Assembly: GCA_965230015.1 (NCBI GenBank)
Contig: CBDDKF010000006.1
Span: 124,001 to 188,000 of the forward strand
DNA: 64,000 nt
Source: JABSQH01 sp965230015
Lineage (GTDB): Bacteria; Actinomycetota; Acidimicrobiia; Acidimicrobiales; Ilumatobacteraceae
Direction of reading: 5' to 3'
A program made the position numbers and the translations under genes. The notes beneath the pieces were generated by a model. It ran no database searches. It saw only the letters and a program-made list of their open reading frames with translations, and was not told the DNA's origin. Below, piece after piece: positions 39,647 to 47,962 of the stretch (positions are counted from its first letter, which is position 1; the number at the start of each line of letters is the position of its first letter).

Positions 39647-40629
39647 TCGGGCTCGCAGCACCCACACGCGGCAACGGCGTCGGACTCGAGCTGACCAGCA
39701 CGGTCGTACGCGGCGTGCGATTCGCGAACGGCGAGCTGACCGGCGCGGCCGAGGTCGCCATCGGTGCGACCGGCGACGACCGAGCATTGGTCGATGCCTT
39801 GGTGTTTACGCGCGCCGAACTCGCCGACGACGGTGCGCCGACGCGGCTGGCGACGTTCGCGCAGGGCGCCACGTTGCAGCGCCGAGACGTCACCGGACTG
39901 ACCGGAGTCGAACTGAACACGGTGCGTCATGGGTTCGCCGAACACGACGACATCGGATCGACGCTGCTCGTCGACGACGGACCCCGCCGCTGGCTGATGG
40001 TGATCGGGTGGGCCGATCGCCGGGTTCGCCATCTCGAGCAACTCGCCGAGCTGGCCGGGTTCGTCGACGTGACCGTCGAGCCAAGCCCTGTTGCGCTCGC
40101 TCGCGCCTCGCCGCCAGAGATCACCCGCTCGACGCGCGTGGCGGCACCCGGCGATACGTTCGCCATGGTGCAACACGCCGGAATGCCGGTGGCAGCCGCG
40201 TCGGTCAGCGGCACCGGCATCACCGCGCCAGACCTGGGCCAGCGTCGCGACGACGTGTCGGCCACATGGTTCGACGAGCTGGTCGAGCCGCCGCTGCTCG
40301 CCGCAGAACTCACCGATCTCGGCATTGCCGACGCTGGCGGACCCGTCGCTCTCCGTGTCGGCGACAGCGGATACCCCGACTATCCCGACGCCGACCTGCG
40401 CTCGGCGCGTCGGCAGTGCGTGGCCCTCGGCGCGGCGATCGGCGCGGCCGGCTTGCGCGGACCGCTGCGTCCCGTCGACACCGTCGAGGATGCACAACAC
40501 GGCGCGGTCGCCACCGGGCAACTTCGACGTCCATGGGCTGTGGAACGGGTACCCATCTCGACCGACCCGACGACCGGGGAAGTGCTGCGGCCGCGGCGTC
40601 GACGCGGGCTGCGCCGACTGTGGCGCTGA
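39643..40629 (+). CDS. Unknown protein coupled to the FtsK-like gene
   Basis: 328 residues from an ATG overlapping the previous stop (ATGA). Not assigned to a family with confidence. The opening GLELTSTVVRGVRFANGEL and the later VALRVGDSGYPDYPDADLRS with ALGAAIGAAGLRGPLRP have the feel of an actin-like (ASKHA) fold such as PilM-type or type VII-associated ATPases, but phosphate motifs are weak. The C-terminus is basic (RPRRRRGLRRLWR), possibly for membrane or nucleic-acid contact. No transmembrane segment. Coupling implies it acts with the FHA/FtsK-like protein. Confidence 0.65.
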   Translation: MIGLAAPTRGNGVGLELTSTVVRGVRFANGELTGAAEVAIGATGDDRALVDALVFTRAELADDGAPTRLATFAQGATLQRRDVTGLTGVELNTVRHGFAEHDDIGSTLLVDDGPRRWLMVIGWADRRVRHLEQLAELAGFVDVTVEPSPVALARASPPEITRSTRVAAPGDTFAMVQHAGMPVAAASVSGTGITAPDLGQRRDDVSATWFDELVEPPLLAAELTDLGIADAGGPVALRVGDSGYPDYPDADLRSARRQCVALGAAIGAAGLRGPLRPVDTVEDAQHGAVATGQLRRPWAVERVPISTDPTTGEVLRPRRRRGLRRLWR

Positions 40630-40836
40630 GTCTCAAGCCACTGCGCGCACCCTGGGCGCCCTGCGGGTTGCGCCATCACCGAGACGGCACCAGACCCGTG
40701 CCGTGCTTCGTAGGTTGAACCTCATACCGCTCTCCGCATGATGAGAGTGGCCCCACCTGACCCAAGGACTCCCGGGATGCGCCCACCCAGATTTCTATCG
40801 ACCTTGTCCGCCCGGATGGACGCGCTCGTCCTTCCC

Positions 40837-40843
40837 AAGGAGG
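40837..40843 (+). promoter_or_regulatory. Strong Shine-Dalgarno site fixing the start at 40852
   Basis: AAGGAGG eight bases before ATG. This is much stronger than sites before most genes in the window, and it excludes the upstream in-frame ATGs. Confidence 0.75.
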
Positions 40844-40851
40844 ATCAGCTC

Positions 40852-41289
40852 ATGCTGTCGCCCGTCTGCGTCGACATGCAGGCCGAGGTCGGCATGAATG
40901 AGATGACGACCGAGGAAGCCAGGGACACCATGGCTGAGATCGACGCCAAATCCTCTGCACTGCTGGCCGTGCTGGCGATCCTGCTCGCAGCCTCAGCCTT
41001 CCTGTTCAGCCTGTCGGACACCTGGCTTTCGCTACTCCTCATGTTTGCACAGGTCGCGACGATCTCCCTGTCGATCGTGTACCTGCTGCGCTGTCTGATC
41101 TACGAGCCCACCCCGCATCTGCGCGAGCTATTCGAGATGGAGGCGGCCGAGGGACAGCATCTGTTGCAGGTCGAGGCGATCAAGCAGGTGCGCTACTTCA
41201 ACCGTGTGATCCTGCAAACGCTCATCACCACAGTGCTGTTCTTTGGCATGGCGATAGTGATCGGTGTCGAGACGGCGCTTCGGAACTAG
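40852..41289 (+). CDS. Small three-TM membrane protein, PycTM/SLATT-like in layout
   Basis: 145 residues. The ATG at 40852 was chosen because a strong Shine-Dalgarno sequence AAGGAGG (40837-40843) lies eight bases upstream; a longer frame from 40738 has no such site. Layout: acidic N-terminus with MAEIDAKSSALLAVLAILLA, in which D-x-K-(A/S)-S precedes TM1, then TM2 (LLLMFAQVATISLSIVYLL), a helical cytoplasmic stretch, and TM3 near the C-terminus (LITTVLFFGMAIVIGV). This resembles the PycTM (Pycsar effector) and related 2TM-effector families by pattern only. No nucleotide cyclase gene is adjacent, so a defence role is speculative. Confidence 0.62.
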   Translation: MLSPVCVDMQAEVGMNEMTTEEARDTMAEIDAKSSALLAVLAILLAASAFLFSLSDTWLSLLLMFAQVATISLSIVYLLRCLIYEPTPHLRELFEMEAAEGQHLLQVEAIKQVRYFNRVILQTLITTVLFFGMAIVIGVETALRN

Positions 41290-41595
41290 GCCGAAGCGAG
41301 CCGTCGAGTTCGTCACCGCGGTGTTGCGGAACCGGAGTGGCACAGTGCGCTCGCGCGGGACTGCGCAACGAGAATGGCTGCGCCGCAGCTCAACGGACCC
41401 GCGATGTATCCGGCAGGGGCGATCGGTTGCTGTCGTGCGGTATCGGCTCGGACGGCCGCGATGAGCGAAACAGCGCACTTCGCCGAGCGCGATGTGCCGC
41501 TACAGAGCGGTCTTCGTGGGCAAGGTGCGGCGGAGATATGCGTGGGGCGATGCCGGTTGGTTCAAGTCGTGTGTGGCAGAAGCCTTCGTCGGACC
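41290..41595. other. 306-bp intergenic region, nothing recognised
   Basis: Convergent gap between the small membrane protein (plus) and a VOC protein gene (minus). No conserved coding frame, no T-rich terminator and no repeat shared with other parts of the window was seen. Confidence 0.5.
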
Positions 41596-42018
41596 TCAGC
41601 GCGGTGTTGGCGGTGTAGTGCGACGCGCCTCGTCACGGTCGCTCATGATGCCGACTGCGTTGCCGTCGGGGTCCTGTACTACTGCGTAGCGCGCACCCCA
41701 GAACGCGTCGTACGGCTGTTGCAAGCTGTGGTGGCCACGATCGACGATCCGTCTGTGGGCTTGGTCGACTTCTTCTCTGGTGGTCACTCGAAACCCGATG
41801 ACGACGCCACCACCGCGTGCGGGCGCGCTGCCCTCATTCCACAATCGAGCGAACTGAACGCTGTCGAAGTCAAGGTCAAGTCCATCACCGACCTCGGCGG
41901 ACCGATGATGGCTTTGGAACGCAGGGATCGTGTCGGGGATCTCGAGCCCAAGAAGTCTGTAGAAGGCGACGGTTGCGTACATGTCGGCGACGACGAGATT
42001 GATTTGATCGAATCTCAC
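41596..42018 (-). CDS. VOC-family (glyoxalase-fold) protein
   Basis: 140 residues from a GTG at 42018 that overlaps the stop of the upstream gene (GTGA). VRFDQINLVVADMYATVAFY is the first beta-alpha-beta module and RYAVVQDPDGNAVGIMS the second. These proteins act as metal-dependent lyases, dioxygenases or as drug-binding resistance proteins; His/Glu ligands are not clearly complete, so a binding role is possible. The C-terminal tail (RTTPPTPR) is disordered. It is the third gene of the sigma factor - chimeric VOC - VOC operon. Confidence 0.83.
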   Translation of the reverse strand: MRFDQINLVVADMYATVAFYRLLGLEIPDTIPAFQSHHRSAEVGDGLDLDFDSVQFARLWNEGSAPARGGGVVIGFRVTTREEVDQAHRRIVDRGHHSLQQPYDAFWGARYAVVQDPDGNAVGIMSDRDEARRTTPPTPR

Positions 42019-42602
42019 GAGGTCTCCGCCTTGCTTGCCGAGACGACGCGGCTTCGAGCCTCGACGTCTCGGAGCGGTTCGCCGAAGTGCCACCGGTGGC
42101 CCTCGAGGTCGGTCGCCTCGTAGCGCCGCTCGCCGTAGAACGCGTTCTCGATCGGCATGGTGATGTCGGCGCCCCGGGCCACAGCATGCTCGTAGTGGGC
42201 ATCCACGTTCTGGACCCGCACCATCATCTGCACGGTGGTCCTGCCAACTTCGGCTGGGCTACTGATCTGATGCACGTCCTCGCTTGCGTGACCGACCATG
42301 ACCACGCCGGTTCCGACGCGTAGCCAGGCAAGCATCACGTCGCCGTGCTCAAATCGGGCTTCGCGGATCTCTTCAAGCTGAAACACGTCGGCGAGATACT
42401 TCACCGCTGCCCGCTCGTCGTTGTATGCCAGGCGGGGATACACATCGGGCATCGTCAGCGGATTGTTTGCTGCTGTGTTGTCCGGGGAGATTGTTGACAT
42501 CAGCTCATCCTTCGCTCGGGTGAAGACCGACGGGTCAGCTTGATCCTCCGACAGCACGTCGTCTGGTCGCAGCCGACGAACGGGTTCGAAGTCGTCAGTC
42601 AT
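42015..42602 (-). CDS. Chimeric protein: CU044_5270-type N-terminus joined to a VOC domain
   Basis: 195 residues from the ATG at 42602, overlapping the sigma-factor stop by a few bases. The first 38 residues (EPVRRLRPDDVLSEDQADPS then VFTRAKDELMSTI) match the opening of the CU044_5270-type proteins that normally follow actinobacterial ECF sigma genes. From about residue 50 (TMPDVYPRLAYNDERAAVKY) the protein is a glyoxalase-fold/PhnB-like VOC domain ending EGHRWHFGEPLRD. The transmembrane and extracellular parts expected of a CU044_5270 protein are absent. It looks like replacement of an anti-sigma-like gene body by a VOC domain, retaining coupling to the sigma factor. Confidence 0.75.
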   Translation of the reverse strand: MTDDFEPVRRLRPDDVLSEDQADPSVFTRAKDELMSTISPDNTAANNPLTMPDVYPRLAYNDERAAVKYLADVFQLEEIREARFEHGDVMLAWLRVGTGVVMVGHASEDVHQISSPAEVGRTTVQMMVRVQNVDAHYEHAVARGADITMPIENAFYGERRYEATDLEGHRWHFGEPLRDVEARSRVVSASKAETS

Positions 42603-43161
42603 GGTGTTGTCTCCCGGTGGTCGTATCGAGTTCGCGTAGACGTCGCCGTACCCGGTTGAGTCGCGATCGAACAGTCCCCACAGGAATACCCAACGACTCG
42701 GCGATCTCGTCGTAGCTGAGGTCTTCCCATGCTCGCAGCACGAGCACATCGCGCTCCCCTGAAGGAAGGTCGACAACAGCCTGGGCAAACTGTGGCCATA
42801 CCGCATCGACATCGAGGCGAGCGTTAACCCGCTCCGTAGCGTCGGGTCCACCGATCCCTCTAGCTGCGAGCCGTGCTACCGCGTCCAACCGGCGGTACTC
42901 GCTCCGCCAGTGCTTAGAGATCAGCCGAGACGCAATCCCGTAGAGCCACGGTCGAGCCTCTGTGCGGGTTTGGTCGAACGAGCAGCGACGCTCAAACGCG
43001 ATCCGGAACAGCTCACCGAGTAACTCCTGGGCCTTGTCCGGGTCAACGCGACGAACGAAGTACCGGTACATGACCGTCGCGTACCTGTCGAAGATGCGAC
43101 CGAACTCGGCCGGATCGTCGATCGATGCAGCGATCACAGCAGCATCGGAACGAGAACCCAT
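42595..43161 (-). CDS. ECF-type RNA polymerase sigma factor
   Basis: 188 residues from the ATG at 43161 (MGSRSDAAVIAAS). Region 2 is DPAEFGRIFDRYATVMYRYF...LLGELFRIAFERR with the -10-binding RPWLYGIASRLISKHWR. Region 4 is LPSGERDVLVLRAWEDLSYDEIAESLGIPVGTVRSRLNRVR. Typical ECF length. No separate anti-sigma gene is present; the downstream partner is the chimeric VOC protein. A hairpin GCTTCGG-N5-CCGAAGC lies upstream at 43251-43269. Confidence 0.9.
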   Translation of the reverse strand: MGSRSDAAVIAASIDDPAEFGRIFDRYATVMYRYFVRRVDPDKAQELLGELFRIAFERRCSFDQTRTEARPWLYGIASRLISKHWRSEYRRLDAVARLAARGIGGPDATERVNARLDVDAVWPQFAQAVVDLPSGERDVLVLRAWEDLSYDEIAESLGIPVGTVRSRLNRVRRRLRELDTTTGRQHHD

Positions 43162-43319
43162 CAACTCATTGTTTCCCGCACCCACCACCGAGTTCACACG
43201 ACCCGACCGGAAACCCCACCGGTGAACAGCAACGACCCTACAGAGCCGGCGCTTCGGCGCGCCCGAAGCCGAGCCGTACGTGCCGCGATGGGCGGGGTTA
43301 ATGGCCTTGAGAGCGTGCA

Positions 43320-43327
43320 CGATATGT
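43320..43327. repeat. Left target-site duplication of the ISL3-family element
   Basis: CGATATGT, repeated exactly at 44738-44745 immediately beyond the other terminal inverted repeat. Eight bases is the usual duplication length for ISL3. Confidence 0.88.
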
Positions 43328-44737
43328 CGCTCTTCTGCTGGATCTGTGGGTCAGGTTCGGCCTGGTAGGGCAGGCGGGTGGCTGCCGAGCGCGAGCAGTG
43401 CGAGGGCGATGAGGGGTTCGGGTCCGTGGAAGCCGAACGCGATCCGGGTGAGGAGTCGGATCTTGGTGTTGGTGGACTCGATCAGTGCATTGGACAGCCG
43501 CGAGTCGAGGGCGTGATCGATCGCCTCGCGGTGTTTCACGATCTTGCGAGCGAGGTCGACGAAGGCCGGCATGCGCGACCGCCGGGCCCATGACAGCCAC
43601 CGGTCGAGGGCGTGTTTGCCGGCGTCGCCCTTGGCGGCGAAAACGAAGCGCAGTCCTTCTTTGAGCAGGTAGGCGCGGTGGAGTCGGGGGTCGATCTTGG
43701 CGATCCAGTCGAGCTGGGCGCGCTGGTTCTCGGTGAGATCACCGGGGTTCTTCCAGAGCGCGTAGCGCGCTCGTGCGATGCCGAGCGACGTGCCTGTCGC
43801 TCGTCCCCGCTGGGAGGTGGTGTTGGGGATCTTGCTGCGCCCGGATGCCTGGTTCCAGGCTCGGCGGCGTTCGACATCGAGCGCTTCGATCGCCCACGCG
43901 ACGACATGGAACGGATCCGCACACCGCTGCGCATTCGGGGCGCGTTTCGCGACGACCCGGGCGATCCAGCCCGCCATATCAGCCGATACGTGGGTCAACT
44001 CGGCGGCGCGTTCGTCGCCGAGCTCATCGAAGAACACCTCCAAGTCGGCGTCGGTGCGACCCGGGCCGGCCCACACCAGATGCCCGGTGTCGTGATCGAC
44101 CACGACGATCAGGTAGCGGTGCCCGCGTTTGTATGAGATCTCATCGATCCCGATCCGGCACAACCCTGCGAGCCGATCGACACGTTGCTCGACGTCATTG
44201 TTGACTCGGGTGACGATCGCACCAACGGTGCGCCACGCCACCCGCAACAACTCACACGTCGCAGACTTCGAGGTGCGCACCGCCAGCCACGCCGCCAGGT
44301 CGTCGAAGTCGCGGGTGTGGCCGACACCATGACGAGCCCACGGCACCGCCACCACCGTCGGACCGTGCGTGCGACAGCGAACCCGTGGCGCGTCGGCCTC
44401 GATGAACACCTTCGTCGTGCCCGCATCCAATGCCCGCCACCGGCGGCGACCGTCGCCGTGGTCGTATCGAGGCGCTCGACGATGACAGCGGCCACAGCGG
44501 CTTCGAGCCTTGGCGTTGGGGCGCACCGACACCACGATCGAGCCGTCGGTGTCATCGACGCGGACCCCCTCCACGACCGTGCGCGCCAACCCGCACGCCC
44601 GCTCCCATACCTTGGTGTTCAGCACCCCGTCTGCCTTCCTGTTCGTTTCGAGCCTTCGACAGCGCGAAACCTAGGAATCAGGCGGGGTGCACCCGCGGAT
44701 AGGCCCTCAACTCACCCACGGACACGACAGAAGAGCG
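43328..44737 (-). mobile_element. Complete ISL3-family insertion sequence
   Basis: 1410 bp. Left end CGCTCTTCTGCTGGATCTGT and right end (inverted) CGCTCTTCTGTCGTGTCCGT: the first ten bases are identical and about 19 of 24 agree overall. An 8-bp duplication flanks it. It contains one transposase gene that is intact and no passenger. Exact duplication and intact ends point to a recent insertion, between the ECF sigma operon and the lipoprotein gene. Confidence 0.9.
43351..44625 (-). CDS. tnp: ISL3-family transposase
   Basis: 424 residues, a normal length. N-terminal zinc-ribbon Cys (SRCGRCHRRAPRYDHGDG), an HTH/linker, then the DDE-type catalytic domain: IGIDEISYKRGHRYLIVVVD with the first Asp, HVSADMAGWI and ADPFHVVAW with the second, and IESTNTKIRLLTRIAFGFHG with the catalytic Glu. 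The start at 44625 is the first ATG inside the right terminal repeat. It catalyses movement of the surrounding IS. Confidence 0.95.
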   Translation of the reverse strand: MLNTKVWERACGLARTVVEGVRVDDTDGSIVVSVRPNAKARSRCGRCHRRAPRYDHGDGRRRWRALDAGTTKVFIEADAPRVRCRTHGPTVVAVPWARHGVGHTRDFDDLAAWLAVRTSKSATCELLRVAWRTVGAIVTRVNNDVEQRVDRLAGLCRIGIDEISYKRGHRYLIVVVDHDTGHLVWAGPGRTDADLEVFFDELGDERAAELTHVSADMAGWIARVVAKRAPNAQRCADPFHVVAWAIEALDVERRRAWNQASGRSKIPNTTSQRGRATGTSLGIARARYALWKNPGDLTENQRAQLDWIAKIDPRLHRAYLLKEGLRFVFAAKGDAGKHALDRWLSWARRSRMPAFVDLARKIVKHREAIDHALDSRLSNALIESTNTKIRLLTRIAFGFHGPEPLIALALLALGSHPPALPGRT

Positions 44738-44745
44738 CGATATGT
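44738..44745. repeat. Right target-site duplication of the ISL3-family element
   Basis: CGATATGT, the exact partner of 43320-43327. The 200 bp between here and the lipoprotein gene hold no recognisable coding frame. Confidence 0.88.
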
Positions 44746-44945
44746 GCGGCTCCTTGCTGCGCGCGTCGCGGCCTTGTTGGGCGGCAAGATGTGGTGGTGG
44801 GACAATCGAGTGACGTCCGGTTCTGGCACACGGAGACCCGGCTGATCTCTGACTCCATTCGCCCGTTGTGCGGCGCTGGGGTCCTCCCGATGTTCTTTGA
44901 GGTGCGCGTCCAGCGGGCCGAACCGAGGCGACTGTTGAGTCGCTG

Positions 44946-45773
44946 ATGAGGAGAGTGCCTGTTCGGTCACCCCACCTTGCGGCTGTGGTGGTTGCTGTTG
45001 CGCTGGTGATCGGTGCGTGTGGAGACGATGACACGTCGATGAGCGGCACCAGCGATGTGCTTCCCGTGGGTGAGCGCGACAGGGGGGATACACGCTCTGC
45101 GACGTCGAGTGATCGCGAGGAGGTGGTGCCGTCGCTCGGTGTCGATGAGTTGGCCGAGCTCGAATCGCCGACGCGATGCACTCAGGCTGACGCCGGCTAC
45201 GCCGACGACAAGGACTACGTGCTCGCGTCGTGGCAGAACATCCTGGAGAGTGTGTTCGCCCCCGAGTTCTCGCACGCCCGAGCGTTCCTTGGCGAGATCG
45301 TCGCTGTTGGCGACGAAACAACGATGGATCTACTCCCGCCGATCGAGGAGCTCGAGGCCCGCCAAGACGATGGTTCGGAGATCCCGTCAATTCCTCTTGA
45401 CCTGCTCCCGGTCACATACCGAGTCGTCGACGCACTTGGTGATCCGAATCTCCCCGAGACATTGGTCGCAGCAGTCCGCTACGTCGACCCGGCGACCGTT
45501 CGCGGGTGTGGCCGCGATCTCCCGGTGATTGGGTCGACCGAGTTCGTTGGAGTCGTCACTGAATCGACCGCACCTGTGTCAGAGGCCGACGCTGTAAACA
45601 TCGTGTTGTTGCGGGTCGGGATCGACAACGGCCAGGCGAACGCGCTCGTCCCTCTCAACTACGAGAACGCTGCAATCACGACACTCGACAACGTCCCGAT
45701 CAGCGACATCATCACGCAGGCGGTTGAGCTACACGGAAGAGCAACACCACCACAGCTCAATACAGACGACTGA
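44946..45773 (+). CDS. Putative lipoprotein of unknown function
   Basis: 275 residues. The signal peptide (RSPHLAAVVVAVALVIGAC) ends in a lipobox VIGAC, with GDDD after the Cys, so it is probably anchored on the outer face of the membrane. The mature part is acidic, has Cys in TRCTQAD and GCGRDL, and no recognised domain. It ends shortly before the IS110 element, so the 3' flank may have been rearranged. Confidence 0.72.
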   Translation: MRRVPVRSPHLAAVVVAVALVIGACGDDDTSMSGTSDVLPVGERDRGDTRSATSSDREEVVPSLGVDELAELESPTRCTQADAGYADDKDYVLASWQNILESVFAPEFSHARAFLGEIVAVGDETTMDLLPPIEELEARQDDGSEIPSIPLDLLPVTYRVVDALGDPNLPETLVAAVRYVDPATVRGCGRDLPVIGSTEFVGVVTESTAPVSEADAVNIVLLRVGIDNGQANALVPLNYENAAITTLDNVPISDIITQAVELHGRATPPQLNTDD

Positions 45774-45899
45774 GCCGCCTGCCCACAGCGTCCCCCGTAC
45801 AGCGCAACCGACAGGTGCCGACTCGACCGACGACGATCCCTCTCAACGACTCGCCCGACGTTTCCGAGCACTTGCCGCACGCCCGACGTGCCTGATTGA

Positions 45900-46110
45900 G
45901 TCGACTGGTGCGTTGCGGCGGTTGTCGTAGCGTCGATGGTGCCGGCCGGTTGACTCTGATGTGCCTGCCGCCTTCGGGTTGGCTTTGTATCGAACTGCCA
46001 GCCGGCCGGTGTCCATTGGTCGGGGTGTGGCTCGAAAGAGGCGCGAACACGATCGGCTCGAATCAGGAGTGCCCACCTCGGCTTCACCCGCCGAGAGAAA
46101 GGCACCCAGC
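45900..46110 (+). ncRNA. Candidate bridge (seek) RNA region of the IS110 element
   Basis: The 339-bp non-coding stretch before the IS110 transposase contains a long stem: ATGGTGCCGGCCGGTT (45936-45951) can pair with AGCCGGCCGGTGTCCAT (46000-46016). The interior of about 48 bases carries a CCTTCGGG UUCG-type hairpin. A second hairpin-prone stretch (CTCGA...CTCGA, 46030-46063) follows. In IS110-group elements a structured RNA encoded in this end guides target and donor choice; assignment here is by position and structure only. Confidence 0.45.
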
Positions 46111-46112
46111 CC

Positions 46113-47147
46113 ATGTCCATCACCATCGGGATCGACCCACACAAGGCGTCCCACACCGCTGTTGCCGTCGACGCGTTCGAGGCCGTTGTCGACGAGATCT
46201 GCATCCGTTCATGTCCCACCCAGGCCGTGCTGCTGCGTGAGTGGGCCGACAGTTTCCGAGACGATCGCGTGTGGGCGGTCGAGTCCGCGCAGGGCCTCGG
46301 CTACCTCCTCGCCCAGCAGTTGATCGCTGCCGGCGAGACCGTCATCGACGTGCCCGCAGTGCGTGCCTCGAGAGTGCGCACGCTGTCGACGGGTCGGTCG
46401 CAAAAGAACGACCCCAACGACGCCCGCTCAGTCGCCATTGCCGCGTTGCGGGCCAACGACCTCGCTGTCGTGTTGCCCGACGATCACACGCGCATCTTGC
46501 GGTTGTTGGCCAAGCGTCAGCGTGATCTGGGCCGCCAGAAGAACATCGAGAGCTGTCGACTGCACGCACTGTTGTGTGAGATGTTCCCCGGTGGCGCCGA
46601 CTTCCGGATGACCTCGATGACCAGGGTGAACACGCTGCTCGACCGGTTCACACCGACCGACTCGATGGGACGTCAGCGCCTCGACCTCGCCCGCGACCTC
46701 GTCGACTCGATCAACCAGATCGCAGCGACGATGAAGGTGTCCAAGCGGCGCATCACCGCCGCCGTCAAAGCATCAGGAACGTCGCTCACCGACGTCGTCG
46801 GGCTGGGCCCGATCACCGCTGCGATCATCATCGGCCACACCGGCAACATCGACCGGTTCGCCTCACGGGATCACTACGCCAGCTACAACGCAACCGCCCC
46901 AATCGAAGCCTCCTCCGGCGACAAGGTCCGCCACCGGTTGAACCCGCGAGGCAACCGGCAGCTCAACTGGGCGATCCAAGTGATCGCCATCAGCCAACTC
47001 CGCCACGACACCATCGGGCGCCGCTACTACGACCGCAAGATCGAGGAAGGCAAGACCCCCAAAGAGGCACTGCGAGCGTTGAAGCGACGGATCTCCGACA
47101 CCGTCTACCGGCACCTCGTCAACGACGCCCGACACCTCCGCGCCTGA
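46113..47147 (+). CDS. tnp: IS110-family transposase (DEDD recombinase)
   Basis: 344 residues. The N-terminal RuvC-like domain starts SITIGIDPHKASHTAVAVD with the first Asp and has WAVESAQGLGYLLAQQL with the Glu; KNDPNDARSVA supplies the paired Asp residues. The C-terminal transposase_20 domain has GLGPITAAIIIGHTGNIDRF and SSGDKVRHRLNPRGNRQLN with the catalytic Ser region. Full length and intact. IS110 elements leave no inverted repeats or duplications, so element ends cannot be set. A short hairpin (GGGTCC...GGACACCC) lies just after the stop at 47158-47174. Confidence 0.95.
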   Translation: MSITIGIDPHKASHTAVAVDAFEAVVDEICIRSCPTQAVLLREWADSFRDDRVWAVESAQGLGYLLAQQLIAAGETVIDVPAVRASRVRTLSTGRSQKNDPNDARSVAIAALRANDLAVVLPDDHTRILRLLAKRQRDLGRQKNIESCRLHALLCEMFPGGADFRMTSMTRVNTLLDRFTPTDSMGRQRLDLARDLVDSINQIAATMKVSKRRITAAVKASGTSLTDVVGLGPITAAIIIGHTGNIDRFASRDHYASYNATAPIEASSGDKVRHRLNPRGNRQLNWAIQVIAISQLRHDTIGRRYYDRKIEEGKTPKEALRALKRRISDTVYRHLVNDARHLRA

Positions 47148-47421
47148 CGATCAGGTGGGTCCGGGAGGACACCCAGGAACGACTCTGTCTCCAGCGTGAC
47201 CGGCCTCACATCCTGAACAACCGGCTCTTCGGACAAGTCACTTCCCGGACCCGAACACGACCCTACGACCGGCCCCGCCACCCCGCAAGAGGCCGCCAAC
47301 CATGCGCGCCCCGACGGCCCGAAGAACCCCCTTGACACCCAAAGAGGCATCGCTATCGAGCGGTGTTCAGCGGTCTGGATCGCCGGGATTATCGAGTGGG
47401 TTTCGCGGCTGGGAGGCCACC

Positions 47422-47859
47422 TCAGGCGAGCTCTTGGGCGAGTGCGACGATGATGCCCTCAGGTCCGCGGAGGTAGCAGAGGCGGTAGGTGTCTTCGTAC
47501 TGCATGACCTCGCCGACGAGCTCGGCTCCGTGCTGGCGGAGGCGATCGAGGACACCGTCGATGTCGTCGACAGCGAACATGATGCGTCGGATTCCGTGAG
47601 TGTTGGGAGGCGCGTTGCGCTCACCGGTGAGGTTGCCGGGCTGCTCGGAGCGCATCAGCTCGATCCGGTTGTTCCCGTCGGGGGTGCGCATCACGGCGAC
47701 GTCGGTGACCTTGTCCTCGATGCCGACGACGCGTGACGCCCAATCGCCATCGACGGTCATTTCGCCTTCGAGCACGAGTCCGAGCTCAGCGAAGAACGCT
47801 CTCGCGGCGTCGAGATCGTCCACGACGATGCCGACATTGTCCATTCGCTTCAGCGTCAT
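47422..47859 (-). CDS. VOC-family protein
   Basis: 145 residues from the ATG at 47859 (MTLKRMDNVGIVVDD). Two glyoxalase modules: DNVGIVVDDLDAARAFFAEL and GIRRIMFAVDDIDGVLDRL. NNRIELMRSEQP and CYLRGPEGIIVALAQE hold the candidate Glu ligands. Length and layout are those of a standard glyoxalase/bleomycin-resistance-fold protein. A damaged partial copy of its 3' half with its downstream flank lies at 57451-57715. Confidence 0.85.
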   Translation of the reverse strand: MTLKRMDNVGIVVDDLDAARAFFAELGLVLEGEMTVDGDWASRVVGIEDKVTDVAVMRTPDGNNRIELMRSEQPGNLTGERNAPPNTHGIRRIMFAVDDIDGVLDRLRQHGAELVGEVMQYEDTYRLCYLRGPEGIIVALAQELA

Positions 47860-47962
47860 GCGCTGCAACGTGTCGAGCCGAGCCACCCGCCGGATCGGGA
47901 GACCGGATTTGGTCCTCCGGGTCCAAGTTCTTCCCAAGTCGGCCCGCAGTCCGGGCGGGAGT

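Noticed and set aside
36860..40629. Complete type VII secretion system
   Set aside because: There are no EccB, EccD, MycP or WXG100 genes, and the FtsK-like protein lacks Walker motifs.
44185..44945. Plus-strand frame spanning the ISL3 right end up to the lipoprotein gene
   Set aside because: It crosses the IS boundary and its sequence has no domain features.
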